The notes beneath the pieces were generated by a model. That model made no database searches, was not told where the DNA came from, and was given only the letters and a program-made list of their open reading frames with translations. DNA of 64,000 nt from Leucobacter exalbidus (GTDB lineage Bacteria; Actinomycetota; Actinomycetes; Actinomycetales; Microbacteriaceae), in contig NZ_JAFIDA010000001.1 in the NCBI RefSeq assembly GCF_017834145.1, forward strand, positions 2,108,001-2,172,000, read 5' to 3'. Each line of letters opens with the position of its first letter. The first letter of the stretch is position 1. Below are positions 17,402-27,381 of this stretch, one piece after another. The translations under genes and the position numbers were made by a program.

Positions 17402-18613
17402 ATGAGCCTTGTGAGGATGTGGACAGACGTGAACCCCGTACTTGATTCAGCTGACGTAGTCGTTGTGGGGGCCGGCATCGCCGGTATTACCACGGCATTG
17501 GAACTTCGTAACAGGGGATTTGACGTTGTAGTGGTAGAGCAACGATTCCCTGGATATGGGGCTTCAGGGCGGGGGATCGGCGCAATTTGGCTGCAGACTT
17601 GTCGTGCGGGCATCGAACTAGATCTTGCCCGAGCAGGGCGGGATAAGTACCTGGAGTACATTGAGGATCTTGGAAACGTCTTCGACTACCGCCAGAATGG
17701 CGGCCTCTTTTTCTTTGAGACTGAGGCTCAAGGTGCCATCCTTGAGAGCTATGTCGCGGATCGAGCTCGGGCGGGACTCGAAGTATCTTTCCTCAACGTT
17801 GACGAAGCTCGTTCGCACAGCTCGTTGCTCCCCGAGACCGCAATCGGTGCAGTGTTCTGCGCCGATGATGCCCAGGTCGACGCGACCCGATTCGTCAATG
17901 CTGTTGCGGGGGCCTGCGCTCGCAAAGGTGTAAGGATCTACGAGAACACTTCGGTCATTTCAACGATCCGTCGGGGTGAATCTACTCTGGGTGTGCGAAC
18001 CATTCGAGGTGACGTTGTGGCGCCGGCCGTGGTCTGGGCTACAGGTGCGTGGACGGTCAATCTTTCGACCGAGGGTCTTGAAATTCCCATTAGTACTGCG
18101 CGGCAGGGGCAGATCTTGACGCAGAAGGTTGCACCAGTGCAATCGCCCATCATGCATGGACCTCGTGGAGTGAAATGGGCGGGGGCTCTCACCGCCCTCC
18201 CCGGGTACAACGCCAGTGACTTTGCCGCACCACAATCGGGTGGTAATAGCGCCAAGATCGAATATGACGACATTATTGCCCAGAACAGCGAAGGTGCACT
18301 TTTCGTTGGCTCCAGTATTGACGAGCCCGGGGCTCTGAACCCGCACATTGGCATACAAGCGACAACGGCATTGCTGGGTTCTGCACTAGACCGTTATCCG
18401 GAACATGCTTCACTTGGCATTGTCGGGCTGTGGGCAGGCATCGCGAGTTGGACGCAGGATAACCTGCCGTTGATTGGGCGTACCGATGGCATCTACCTGA
18501 ATGCGGGACACTCACAAGGAGTCGCGACCGGGCCGATCGGCAGCGAGGTCATGGCCGCAGCCCTGTCGGGTGAATCACATCCATTCGCAGATCGGGTGCG
18601 GCCAGCCCGCTAA
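17402..18613 (+). CDS. FAD-dependent amine/amino-acid oxidase (DAO family)
   Basis: A 403-residue DAO-fold flavoprotein. The dinucleotide motif is VVVGAGIAGITTALEL with the acidic end of strand two in VVVEQ. The C-terminal FAD contact is AGHSQGVATGPIGSE. Relatives include sarcosine, glycine and D-amino-acid oxidases, which oxidise C-N bonds. The start is uncertain (ATG 17402 or 17417, GTG 17429), with no ideal RBS. It is 23 bp after the citryl-CoA-lyase-like gene and probably co-transcribed. One of three C-N-oxidising flavoproteins in the island. Confidence 0.87.
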   Translation: MSLVRMWTDVNPVLDSADVVVVGAGIAGITTALELRNRGFDVVVVEQRFPGYGASGRGIGAIWLQTCRAGIELDLARAGRDKYLEYIEDLGNVFDYRQNGGLFFFETEAQGAILESYVADRARAGLEVSFLNVDEARSHSSLLPETAIGAVFCADDAQVDATRFVNAVAGACARKGVRIYENTSVISTIRRGESTLGVRTIRGDVVAPAVVWATGAWTVNLSTEGLEIPISTARQGQILTQKVAPVQSPIMHGPRGVKWAGALTALPGYNASDFAAPQSGGNSAKIEYDDIIAQNSEGALFVGSSIDEPGALNPHIGIQATTALLGSALDRYPEHASLGIVGLWAGIASWTQDNLPLIGRTDGIYLNAGHSQGVATGPIGSEVMAAALSGESHPFADRVRPAR

Positions 18614-18780
18614 TCGAGGGCGCGTAAACGTTTCCGACTGAAAATTGGAGCTTTTACTACGACCCTGTCACTTCTCTTGAATCTTTACTAACTTCGGCCC
18701 GGAACTCCCATTCTAGGCTGGGGTCACAGGCCCGAAGCCGTACATCGGAAATAGGGCGTGATTCAGGATCGAAGGGATCA

Positions 18781-20313
18781 ATGGTGACGCACAGTCCTCG
18801 GATGAGTAACTACCTCCACACGTTGACGCAAGTCGGTCAAGAACGAGGTAAGGCTCTCGCGCTTACTGACGAACTGGGTGAGGTGAGCTACCAAGACCTG
18901 CTGGAGCAAATAGCGATCCGGGCAGTTGCACTACAGCGCGCCGGCGTCTCCTCGGGCGACAGGGTGGCTTTCGTAGCTGAGAACTCGACTCACTACGTGG
19001 TGAATGTCCTCGCTGTTTGGCAAGCGGATGGCGTGCCTGTGACGATCTATCCCTCCACTACCGCTGCCGATCTCAGCTCAACTTTGCTCGACGCAGATCC
19101 AGTTTTGGTGCTGAGCGACCAGTACACGAACGAACTTGTTTGCTCGGCTGTGCGCGAGGGGCTTCCTACTGCGCGAATCGATGAGCCTTTCCAGCTCGAA
19201 AGCGTTGCCGAAGGAGCCATCTCGACTCCGCAAGCGGTGCAGGGCGAGCTCGCCCTAATCTGTTATTCATCGGGCACTACTGCCCGGCCGAAGGCTATTA
19301 TGCTCTCGGCCCAGGCGCTGTTGAACTCTGCACAAACTTTTAGCGAGACTTGGCGTTTGACCGTGGCCGATGTGACACTTGTGTGCCTGCCTATGGCCTG
19401 GCTGTTTGGGCTCACTACCGCGTCACTTTCTACCCTTTTTGTTGGCGGCACTGTGGTCAGTCGGCGTCGTTCGAAGCCTGAGCTACTGGCGACAGCGATT
19501 GAACAGCAAGGTGTTACGTTCTTGCCGGCGGTGACTACCGTGCTCACTAAATTTGCGAACTACCTTGACGCAGACGCGCGCGTTTGGGACTTATCTTCGC
19601 TGCGCTTCATTATTTCTGGTGGAGAACCGCGTAACGAGCAATCCTTCGCTCTGCTGAAGCGGTACACGAACATTTCGGTGCATGACAACTATTGCGCCTC
19701 AGAGATGCAGCCGCTGGTCACCTACGATCCGTTAGTTGATCCCGAGCCGCGCGAAGGATCGGCCGGCCGTCTAGTGCCGCGTTCAGAGCTTCGCCTCCTG
19801 GACGCTGATGGTAACGACGTTCAGCCAGGCGAAACAGGTGAAGCGATCTCTCGCGGACCCGGAATCATGCTTGGGTACTGGAACGATCCAGAACTCACTG
19901 CTGAAACGTTGACCCCAGAGGGCTGGTATCGCACAAAAGATCTGTTGAGAGTCGACAGCGAAGGTTACATCTACGTGGTTGGGCGCACTTCGGACATGAT
20001 CATTCGTGGCGGAAGTAACGTATCACCGGGGGAGATCGAGTCGGAGCTGCGCCAGCACGCAGATGTCTTGGATGTCGCGGTGGTGGGCCTTCCCGACGCG
20101 TTGTATGGCGAAGAAGTCGTAGCTGCCGTGCAGTTCCGTGACGGTGCCGTTGTTGATGCAGATGCATTGCGTGAGTTCGCTGCAGCCCGTCTTTCGGGAT
20201 TTAAAGTGCCGACTCGTTTCGTGCAGATAGATCAACTCCCGCACAACTCCACCACCCACAAGGTCAACCGCAAAGCTGTGAAAGCAATGCTCCTGGAAGG
20301 GGCCCCGGCATGA
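18781..20313 (+). CDS. acyl-CoA synthetase (AMP-forming)
   Basis: A 510-residue ANL-family ligase. Visible are the phosphate loop YSSGTTARPKAIML, the A5-like YWNDPELTAETL, the hinge GRTSDMIIRGGSNV and the catalytic Lys region HKVNRKAV. It would activate a carboxylic acid to its CoA thioester and so start the CoA part of the pathway. AAGGGA precedes the ATG. It begins a tight cluster (ligase, C-N hydrolase, thioesterase, dehydrogenase) with 1- to 8-bp overlaps. Acid specificity cannot be predicted. Confidence 0.93.
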   Translation: MVTHSPRMSNYLHTLTQVGQERGKALALTDELGEVSYQDLLEQIAIRAVALQRAGVSSGDRVAFVAENSTHYVVNVLAVWQADGVPVTIYPSTTAADLSSTLLDADPVLVLSDQYTNELVCSAVREGLPTARIDEPFQLESVAEGAISTPQAVQGELALICYSSGTTARPKAIMLSAQALLNSAQTFSETWRLTVADVTLVCLPMAWLFGLTTASLSTLFVGGTVVSRRRSKPELLATAIEQQGVTFLPAVTTVLTKFANYLDADARVWDLSSLRFIISGGEPRNEQSFALLKRYTNISVHDNYCASEMQPLVTYDPLVDPEPREGSAGRLVPRSELRLLDADGNDVQPGETGEAISRGPGIMLGYWNDPELTAETLTPEGWYRTKDLLRVDSEGYIYVVGRTSDMIIRGGSNVSPGEIESELRQHADVLDVAVVGLPDALYGEEVVAAVQFRDGAVVDADALREFAAARLSGFKVPTRFVQIDQLPHNSTTHKVNRKAVKAMLLEGAPA

Positions 20314-21209
20314 CAAACCTCAGAGTAGCAAGCGTGCAGTTCTCATTGCGGCGAGAGACTTCACTCGACACCCACATCGCAGAGATGGATCGGCTTGTTG
20401 CTCAGGCCGTGGCAGGTGGAGCTGAAGTTGTTGTCTTCCCAGAATTCTCGAGTATGGGCCTTCTTGGAGCCATTGACGACCATGAGGTCATTGGCGAAAC
20501 GGTCGCTGATGACTATCGCGAGTTTCTCGCACCGTTATTCCCTGAGATTTCGGAACAGGTGCGACAGCTGGCGCAGCGCTACCGAGTCACCGTCTTGGGC
20601 GGTAGCCATAATCGCATTGCCGCAGATGGCTCGCTCCGTAACACTGCGATTCTGGCCCACCCTGACGGACGTGTCGAGCTGCAGGACAAAATACACCTCA
20701 CTCCGCCCGAACACGCTATGGGGGCAATTGGCGGTGACGAGATGCTCGTGACCAAGATCGGCGCGTTCACCGTTGGCGTGCTGATTTGTGCAGATGTGCA
20801 GTTCCCTGAACTCGCGCGTCACCTGGTTGCCAGGGGAGTGGATCTGATCCTCTGCCCGTCGCTGACTTGGAACCGACGAGGGGTCTACCGAGTGCGGACA
20901 GGTTGCTCGGCCCGGGCCATTGAGAACCAATGCTACGTGGTCATGAGCCCGCTCGTCGGTTCGAGCGGGCTACCGGCTGATGCTCCTATGTACGCTGTGG
21001 GGCGCTCAATTGTGACGACCCCGGTTGATAAGACATTTGGCCTGAACGATGGTGTGCTTGCTCAAGCACACGACGACAGCGAAGAGATCATCTTTGCTGA
21101 TCTTGATCACGCAGTTCTAATCGCTTCTCGCGAGCGCCCTGAAGCGCCAGGGCTTAAGCTCCAGCGCCCTGAGCTCTACGCGAAGTTGCGCGAAGTGGTG
21201 AATATCTAA
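20310..21209 (+). CDS. carbon-nitrogen hydrolase (nitrilase superfamily)
   Basis: A 299-residue nitrilase-fold protein with the complete Glu-Lys-Cys triad: Glu in VVFPEFSSMG, Lys in LQDKIHLTPPE, Cys in VGVLICADVQFPE. The motifs resemble aliphatic amidases, omega-amidases and N-carbamoylputrescine amidases more than nitrile hydrolases. It overlaps the acyl-CoA ligase by 4 bp (ATGA), so it may release ammonia from an amide to give the acid the ligase activates (inference). Confidence 0.9.
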   Translation: MTNLRVASVQFSLRRETSLDTHIAEMDRLVAQAVAGGAEVVVFPEFSSMGLLGAIDDHEVIGETVADDYREFLAPLFPEISEQVRQLAQRYRVTVLGGSHNRIAADGSLRNTAILAHPDGRVELQDKIHLTPPEHAMGAIGGDEMLVTKIGAFTVGVLICADVQFPELARHLVARGVDLILCPSLTWNRRGVYRVRTGCSARAIENQCYVVMSPLVGSSGLPADAPMYAVGRSIVTTPVDKTFGLNDGVLAQAHDDSEEIIFADLDHAVLIASRERPEAPGLKLQRPELYAKLREVVNI

Positions 21210-21631
21210 TGACCCATTTCTTGCATCGCGTGCGCTATCACGAGGTAGATAAGCAGGGATACCTATTCAACGGTCGTTATTTTGAGATCGCTGATGTCGC
21301 GATGACCGAATACTTTCGTGACTTGGGCTGGAATTACGACGAACTGAATCGGCTTGGTGCTGACCCGTCGGTAGTCCACATCGAAGCAGACTTTGCTTCG
21401 CCCGCTCAATTTGATGACGAGCTTGACGTCACGACCGAATGTACCCGCGTCGGTACTAGTAGTTTCTCGCTCAGAACCGAGATTAGGAACCAGCTCAATC
21501 TGGTCGCGACGCTTCAGATCGTGTATGTCAATGTCGAAGCACAACTAGGAGAATCACTGCCGCTACCGGAGTTGGTGGCGGCGAAGATGCGCAGCTCAGT
21601 GACGCTGCAGGAAGTTGGCTCTAATGGCTAA
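21209..21631 (+). CDS. acyl-CoA thioesterase (4HBT hot-dog family)
   Basis: A 140-residue thioesterase resembling YbgC and 4-hydroxybenzoyl-CoA thioesterase: HRVRYHEVDKQGYLFNGRYF with the catalytic Asp in HEVDKQG. Start and upstream stop share one base (TAATG). It probably hydrolyses a CoA ester from this pathway or spares CoA when an intermediate accumulates. Its stop overlaps the next gene by 8 bp. Confidence 0.9.
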   Translation: MTHFLHRVRYHEVDKQGYLFNGRYFEIADVAMTEYFRDLGWNYDELNRLGADPSVVHIEADFASPAQFDDELDVTTECTRVGTSSFSLRTEIRNQLNLVATLQIVYVNVEAQLGESLPLPELVAAKMRSSVTLQEVGSNG

Positions 21632-22679
21632 TCGGCACATTATTGATGTAATCGCAGGAGACGGCATCGGTCGCGAGGTTATGCCTGCCGCGATTCGCTG
21701 CCTCGACAAGCTGTCTGCAGTGCACGGGTTCGAGCTCGAATGGCGCGAACGTGACTGGAACTCCGAGCGTTACCTGCGCGACGGTGCAATGATGCCCAAG
21801 AATGGCATCGAGCAGATGTCTGACGGGGACGCGATTTTCCTGGGGGCAGTGGGCACCCCGGAAATTCCTGATGACGTTACGCTCTGGGGGCTTTTGATCC
21901 CAATCCGACGAGACTTCATGCAGTACATCAATTTGCGTCCGACCAAGTTGCTGCCCGGGCTTGAAGCACGGGTCAGGGGAGTCGATAGCATCGATTTGAT
22001 GGTCGTGCGTGAGAACGTTGAGGGCGAATACTCCGAGGTGGGAGGCCGTGTTTACCGAGGCCGGCCTGAAGAGATCGCGATCCAGGAAGCGATCTTTACC
22101 CGTACGGGTGTCGACCGAGTCGCACGTTTTGCGTTTGATCTCGCTGCGCGCCGAACCGGGCGTCTGGTCTCAGCGACAAAGTCCAACGGAATTATTCATT
22201 CCATGCCGTTCTGGGACGAAGTGGTGGCTGGCGTTGGCGCAGAATACCCGCAGGTGGAGCTTGAATCGGTTCTGATTGATGCTCTCGCTGCTCGAGGGGT
22301 GCTTCACCCATCGTCTTTCGACGTGGTTGTTGCCTCGAACCTCTTCGGCGATATTCTCTCGGACCTTTTCTCAGCAGTAGCCGGATCCATTGGGATTGCC
22401 CCATCTGCAAACCTCAACCCCGAGCGTGAGTTCCCCTCACTCTTTGAACCGGTACATGGTTCGGCTCCCGACATCGCGGGCAAGGGCCTCGCGAATCCGG
22501 TTGGGCAGATGTGGGCTGGTGCGATGATGCTAGACCACCTCGGCGAGACCGCGGCGGCAGCCGAAATAATCTCGGCTTTTGAAGGAGTGCTCGCATCGGG
22601 CAACTCCACTCGCGATCTGGGTGGTTCGCTCAGCACGGATGATTTCACCGATGCTGTGTTCGACCGCCTCGGCGCCTAA
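21624..22679 (+). CDS. tartrate/D-malate dehydrogenase-like (isocitrate/isopropylmalate family)
   Basis: A 351-residue NAD-dependent beta-hydroxyacid oxidative decarboxylase. Motifs are AGDGIGREVMPA, LRPTKLLPGL, VVRENVEGEYSEVGG, SATKSNGII, NLFGDILSDLFSAV and EPVHGSAPDIAGKG. The VRENVEGEYSEVGG and GVDRVARFAFDLA segments point to the tartrate/D-malate dehydrogenase branch rather than LeuB. I chose the ATG at 21624, with AGGAAG upstream, over a TTG three codons earlier. It would oxidise a 2-hydroxy dicarboxylate, perhaps the product of the citryl-CoA-lyase-like enzyme. Confidence 0.87.
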   Translation: MANRHIIDVIAGDGIGREVMPAAIRCLDKLSAVHGFELEWRERDWNSERYLRDGAMMPKNGIEQMSDGDAIFLGAVGTPEIPDDVTLWGLLIPIRRDFMQYINLRPTKLLPGLEARVRGVDSIDLMVVRENVEGEYSEVGGRVYRGRPEEIAIQEAIFTRTGVDRVARFAFDLAARRTGRLVSATKSNGIIHSMPFWDEVVAGVGAEYPQVELESVLIDALAARGVLHPSSFDVVVASNLFGDILSDLFSAVAGSIGIAPSANLNPEREFPSLFEPVHGSAPDIAGKGLANPVGQMWAGAMMLDHLGETAAAAEIISAFEGVLASGNSTRDLGGSLSTDDFTDAVFDRLGA

Positions 22680-22711
22680 CTCCACTGATTTAGACAAGTA
22701 AAGGAAACATC

Positions 22712-23482
22712 ATGAAGATCTTGGTGCTCATCAAGGAAGTACCCGACACCGCAGCAACGCGAATGCTGAACTCTGAGACCGGCATTCTTGATCGGGTGGC
22801 ATCGGAGCCAGTCCCTGACGAGATCAATGAGCGCACGCTGGAGCATGCTTTGCGTTACCGTGACGGCGGTGCTGAGGCAGAGATCGTGGTTCTCGCTGTT
22901 GTCCCTGACACCGCGGTGACTTCGGTACGCAAGTTCCTCGCCATGGGCGCTGACTCTGCAGTGATCGTCTCAGACCCGAACATCGCCGGTGCAGACGCGG
23001 CCCGTACGTCTCAGATCATTGCTGCCGCCGTTGAACGGATCGCTCCTGATCTGGTTCTTGCCGGTAATGAGTCAACTGATGGCCGTGGCGGCGTTGTTCC
23101 GTCCATGGTTGCCGAGTACTTGGGCTGGCCCGTTCTGCCTTCACTCAACGAGCTCGAGATCACTGAGGGCACGGTTGCTGGCTCTGTCACGGTTGAGGCA
23201 GAGACGTTGCGACTCTCTGCGTCCCTTCCTGCAGTGGCGTCGGTGACCGAACGCTCTGCAGAGGCCCGCTTCCCGAACTTTAAGGGGATCATGCAGGCGA
23301 AGAAGAAGCCGCTTGAGACCTGGACCCTTGCTGACGTTGCTGTTGGCGAAGAGCGTGCCGCGAACTCTGTGATGGTCTCGGCAGCGCTTCGCCCGGCACG
23401 CACTGCCGGCACCAAGGTCGAAGACGACGGCACCGCAGTGGCGGCACTTGTTGATTTCATGGCTTCGAACCGCCTGATCTAG
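22712..23482 (+). CDS. etfB: electron transfer flavoprotein beta subunit
   Basis: A 256-residue EtfB ([17 protein letters not shown]; the recognition-loop region [40 protein letters not shown]). It pairs with EtfA 40 bp downstream and would take electrons from the island's acyl-CoA dehydrogenase, and perhaps from its amine dehydrogenases, since trimethylamine dehydrogenase also uses an ETF. Being inside the island, it is likely a dedicated copy. Confidence 0.95.
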   Translation: MKILVLIKEVPDTAATRMLNSETGILDRVASEPVPDEINERTLEHALRYRDGGAEAEIVVLAVVPDTAVTSVRKFLAMGADSAVIVSDPNIAGADAARTSQIIAAAVERIAPDLVLAGNESTDGRGGVVPSMVAEYLGWPVLPSLNELEITEGTVAGSVTVEAETLRLSASLPAVASVTERSAEARFPNFKGIMQAKKKPLETWTLADVAVGEERAANSVMVSAALRPARTAGTKVEDDGTAVAALVDFMASNRLI

Positions 23483-23522
23483 CTACCAGCGCATCGCAAT
23501 TACTGAACTTAGGAATCGAAAA

Positions 23523-24503
23523 ATGGCAAACATCCTTGCATTTGTTGAAACTTCACGCGATGGTGCGCTCAAGGCAAATGCTGCCGGCCTCCTCGCTGCG
23601 GCTGCTGAGGCGGGTACTCCGCAAGCAGTAGTACTGCTTCCCTCTGGAGTGGACAGCACCCCAGTCGTAGCGCAGCTCGGGAAGCTCGGCGCGACGACAG
23701 TGTATGTCGGATCGCTGACGGGAAGCGGCTTTGGCGTGAGCCAGGTGGACGCTATTGCGGCGGCTGTTGCCGTTTCTGCACCGCACGCGGTATTGCTTCC
23801 GAATACTAATGATTCACGCTCACTCGCGGGCAGGCTCACGATCCGGCTGAACGGAGCACTGGCTGTAGATGCGACTGGCCTTCGTTTTGATGCCGACGGT
23901 GACGAAGTTATCGTGGAGCACTCAGTATTCGGTGGCGACTACCGCACTGAGTCCGCTGTTGACGGGGGGATTCTTGTCGCAACGGTTCGGGCAGGCGCCG
24001 TCGAAGGGCAGGCTCCGGCGATAGAGAATCCTGAGAGCGTCGTGCTTGACGCGCCTCAGAGCGCGGGCAGAGCGGCTGAGACCGTTGCGGTTGAAGCATT
24101 GGTCGCGGAGTCCGACCGACCGGCCCTGCGTGAGGCAGGCACCGTCGTCTCGGGCGGCCGCGGTCTAGGAAGTAAGGAGCAGTTCGCACTCGTCGAACAG
24201 CTTGCTGACGCGCTTGGCGCCGGCGTGGGTGCCTCGCGTGCTGCGGTAGATGCTGGATACGTGCCCCAGTCATACCAGGTCGGTCAGACGGGTATCACCG
24301 TGACACCTCAGCTCTACATTGCACTTGGCATCTCGGGTGCGATCCAGCACCGTGCCGGCATGCAAACCTCGAAGTTCATCGTCGCAATTAACAAGGACGC
24401 AGACGCACCGATTTTCGAGGTCGCAGACTTTGGAATCGTAGGCGATGTATTCACCGTTGTGCCGCAGTTGATCGAAGCGATCAACCAGCGTCGCGCAGCG
24501 TAA
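23523..24503 (+). CDS. etfA: electron transfer flavoprotein alpha subunit
   Basis: A 326-residue EtfA. The C-terminal FAD domain is clear: [51 protein letters not shown], ending [11 protein letters not shown]. Normal length. It forms the heterodimer with EtfB and is followed 25 bp later by a b-type cytochrome gene. No ETF:quinone oxidoreductase is present in the island. Confidence 0.95.
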   Translation: MANILAFVETSRDGALKANAAGLLAAAAEAGTPQAVVLLPSGVDSTPVVAQLGKLGATTVYVGSLTGSGFGVSQVDAIAAAVAVSAPHAVLLPNTNDSRSLAGRLTIRLNGALAVDATGLRFDADGDEVIVEHSVFGGDYRTESAVDGGILVATVRAGAVEGQAPAIENPESVVLDAPQSAGRAAETVAVEALVAESDRPALREAGTVVSGGRGLGSKEQFALVEQLADALGAGVGASRAAVDAGYVPQSYQVGQTGITVTPQLYIALGISGAIQHRAGMQTSKFIVAINKDADAPIFEVADFGIVGDVFTVVPQLIEAINQRRAA

Positions 24504-24528
24504 CCACACAACCCACTGAGGAAGCATC

Positions 24529-25872
24529 ATGTCAGAGGAAGTCAGCAATTCGGCTCCGCGTAAGCAGCGCATGGGGGCTCCGCGCCCGCAAACGCCTCCA
24601 GTAGAGGCGGCAGCAGAATCAGCGGCGCCGACTGTAGCTGCGGCACCGCGTCAGCGCACCCGCATGGGCGGCGTGCACGCCGCGTCAAGTGCCCCGGCCG
24701 CCGAAGCGGCGCCAGCAGCAGCGGCTACTCCTCCAGTGGCTCGTACCCGCATGGGAGGCGCAAAGGCCTCTCCTGAGGCTCAGACGCCCCCCGGTGCATC
24801 CGCCACAGGGGCGCCCCCGGTCGCGCGAGCACGCATGGGAGCGCAGCCCATGCCAGAAGGCCAGGCCCCATCCCGCATGCGAGCCGCTGCGCCACCGACA
24901 CAGCCTGCGGCAGCCACACCGGTGGTAGCCAAAGCTCCTGATAAGCCGTCAAAGTCTGGCTTGTCGGCGCGGGTGCCGTGGCGAAAGGTGCTGCCACTTA
25001 TTGGTGGGGTAGTGGTGCTCGTTGTGGTGGCGGTGTTAGCTGCTCGATGGCTACGTACTCTGCCTGAGGTGCAGGATTTTCTACTGAGGAATCCGGGAAG
25101 TCCAACGCTTCCTGACTCCGCACCAACAGGTCTTCCTGGATGGATGGGCTGGCAGCACTTCTTCAACATGTTCTTCATGGTGTTGATCGTGCGCACTGGA
25201 TTGCAGGTGCGCAACGAGAAGAAGGCGCCCGCATACTTCACTCCCAAGGCGCGCTCATTCTTCTCCCCGAAGGGGAGCACACCCAAGAAGGTCAGCATTT
25301 CGCAGTGGATTCATCAGGCACTCGATGTTTTCTGGATGCTTAACGGACTGATCTTTGTCGTGCTGCTCTTCGTGACCGGGCAGTGGATGAAGATTGTGCC
25401 AACCAGCTGGGATGTTTTCCCGAACATGGTGTCAGCCGGGTTGCAGTATGTATCGCTCAACTGGCCGCACGAAAATGGCTGGCTGCACTACAACGCACTG
25501 CAGATGATCGCTTACTTCGTCACGGTATTCATTGCAGCTCCCCTCGCCGTGATCTCAGGCATCCGGTTCTCGACGTGGTGGCCAGATCAGAATTCGCGCT
25601 TGACCAAGATCTATCCGGTTGAGTGGGCGCGCGCCATCCACTTCCCGGTGATGATCTACTTCGTAGCGTTCACCGCTGTGCACGTCTTCCTCGTGATGTT
25701 CACGGGCGTGCTCAAGAACCTGAACCACATGTATACCTCGCGAGACGTTGTTGACGGCTGGGGTCTTGCGATCTTTGTGGGTTCGCTGATCGTCATTGCC
25801 GCTGGCTGGGTACTGACGAAGCCGCTCTTCATGCAGCCCATTGCAGAGAAGTTCGGCTCGCTTTCTAAGTAG
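24529..25872 (+). CDS. membrane cytochrome b (FdnI-like) with repetitive N-terminal tail
   Basis: A 447-residue protein in two parts. Residues 1-150 are Ala/Pro-rich and disordered, with RMG-type motifs spaced along them (KQRMGAP, RTRMGGV, RTRMGGA, RARMGAQ, then SRMRAA). The C-terminal part has about five transmembrane helices with His in WQHFFNMFF, WIHQALDVF, WLHYNAL, AIHFPVM and AVHVFLV, suitable for two b-hemes, as in formate dehydrogenase gamma subunits. Directly after etfBA, it could pass electrons from ETF or an island flavoprotein to quinone (inference). Confidence 0.8.
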   Translation: MSEEVSNSAPRKQRMGAPRPQTPPVEAAAESAAPTVAAAPRQRTRMGGVHAASSAPAAEAAPAAAATPPVARTRMGGAKASPEAQTPPGASATGAPPVARARMGAQPMPEGQAPSRMRAAAPPTQPAAATPVVAKAPDKPSKSGLSARVPWRKVLPLIGGVVVLVVVAVLAARWLRTLPEVQDFLLRNPGSPTLPDSAPTGLPGWMGWQHFFNMFFMVLIVRTGLQVRNEKKAPAYFTPKARSFFSPKGSTPKKVSISQWIHQALDVFWMLNGLIFVVLLFVTGQWMKIVPTSWDVFPNMVSAGLQYVSLNWPHENGWLHYNALQMIAYFVTVFIAAPLAVISGIRFSTWWPDQNSRLTKIYPVEWARAIHFPVMIYFVAFTAVHVFLVMFTGVLKNLNHMYTSRDVVDGWGLAIFVGSLIVIAAGWVLTKPLFMQPIAEKFGSLSK

Positions 25873-25915
25873 CTTTGAACTGATTCATGAACATATCCGG
25901 AAAGGTGCGTTTCAA

Positions 25916-27355
25916 ATGAGCACAATCGACACACCCACTCTCCCTCTGCTGGAGCACATCATCGGTGGCGAGAGAGTCGCTGGGAACACGACGCTCCCGG
26001 TCTTCGACCCGAGCACGGGCAAGGAAATCGCTGCGCAGGCAGTCGCCACCGAACAGCACGTCGACATGGCCGTCAACGCTGCCTCACTCGCCTTCAAAAC
26101 CTGGCGTCGCACGAGCGCGGCCGAGCGTTCCGAGTTGCTCCACAAGCTCGCAGACGCTGTCGCGGCTGAGCAAGAGAACTTTGCGCGTCTTGAGTCGCTT
26201 GACGTTGGAAAACCAATTAGTGCTGCCCGCGCAGACATGCCATATCACTGGGACACACTGCGGTACTTCGCGGGCGCCATTAGGGTCGCTCACGGGACAA
26301 GCCTGGGTGAGGTCGCGCCGGGCCTCCACTCTCGAGTCGAACGTGAACCTTTGGGAGTCGTTGGACTCGTCATTCCGTGGAACGCACCGCTGTTGGAAGC
26401 CCTATGGAAAATTGCGCCCGCCCTCGCCGCAGGTAATACGCTGGTAATGAAGGTGAGCCGGGTAACTCCGCTCACCACCACGCGCCTGTTTGAACTCGCG
26501 AGCGAGATCTTCCCTCCCGGCGTAGTCAACCTTGTGCTCGGCGATTCACTGGGCGGCAAGGCCCTTGCAGCACACCCCCGCGTCTCGCTGCTATCGCTTA
26601 CCGGTTCAACGAATACGGGCAAGCAAGTTGCAGCGACTGGCGCCGGATCGCTGAAGCGCATGCACTTGGAACTGGGCGGCAAAGCACCTGTTCTTGTGCA
26701 CCCCGGTATTGACCTCGCGAAAGCGGCCGCGGAGCTCGTGGCTACCGGTTACGTGGGGGCGGGACAGGATTGCACGGCAGCGTGCCGGGTAATCGTCCAC
26801 GAAGCCGCATACGATGAATTCGTACCCCACTACCTTGCAGAGGTAGATCGGATTCGCATGGGCGCCGGGCTCGACGAGGCATCCACGATGGGGCCGCTAG
26901 TTTCAGACGTGCAGCGTGACTCGGTCCAGGGGTACGTTGATCGTGCGAAGTCCTACGCGACGATCGCTCGTGGCGGCGAAGGGTTCGTTGGTGATGGCTA
27001 CTTTGTTCAGCCAACTGTCGTGCTTGATGCGGCACAGGACTCAGAGATCATCCAGCAAGAGGTGTTTGGTCCCGTGGTATCGATTCAGCGCGCTCGAAAC
27101 GAAGAAGAAATGCTCACCTGGGCGAATGGCACGCCTTACGGGCTCGCCGCGAGCGTCTGGACGAACGACCTGAACGTCTCCCAGAGGGCAACCCGCGAAC
27201 TCGACTTCGGCACGGTGTGGGTGAATACCCACATGCAGGTTATTCCGGATGCACCCTTCGGCGGCTTCGGCGAATCGGGATACGGAAAAGAGCTTTCCAT
27301 GATGGCGATCGAGGAGTATTCCCGGTACAAGCACGTCATGGTCCAGTCCAACTAA
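25916..27355 (+). CDS. aldehyde dehydrogenase (NAD(P)+)
   Basis: A 479-residue ALDH with normal length. Visible are PWNAPLLEALWKIAPALAAG, the general base Glu in LELGGKAP, the catalytic Cys in GAGQDCTAACRV and the C-terminal PFGGFGESGYGKE. I chose the ATG at 25916 (MSTIDTPTLP), with AAAGG upstream, because a longer frame overlaps the cytochrome gene. It probably oxidises the aldehyde made by amine or alcohol oxidation in this island; motifs resemble aminoaldehyde/betaine-aldehyde types but do not decide the substrate. Confidence 0.93.
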   Translation: MSTIDTPTLPLLEHIIGGERVAGNTTLPVFDPSTGKEIAAQAVATEQHVDMAVNAASLAFKTWRRTSAAERSELLHKLADAVAAEQENFARLESLDVGKPISAARADMPYHWDTLRYFAGAIRVAHGTSLGEVAPGLHSRVEREPLGVVGLVIPWNAPLLEALWKIAPALAAGNTLVMKVSRVTPLTTTRLFELASEIFPPGVVNLVLGDSLGGKALAAHPRVSLLSLTGSTNTGKQVAATGAGSLKRMHLELGGKAPVLVHPGIDLAKAAAELVATGYVGAGQDCTAACRVIVHEAAYDEFVPHYLAEVDRIRMGAGLDEASTMGPLVSDVQRDSVQGYVDRAKSYATIARGGEGFVGDGYFVQPTVVLDAAQDSEIIQQEVFGPVVSIQRARNEEEMLTWANGTPYGLAASVWTNDLNVSQRATRELDFGTVWVNTHMQVIPDAPFGGFGESGYGKELSMMAIEEYSRYKHVMVQSN

Positions 27356-27381
27356 GAATAACTCTCAGGTAAGGAAGTTCA

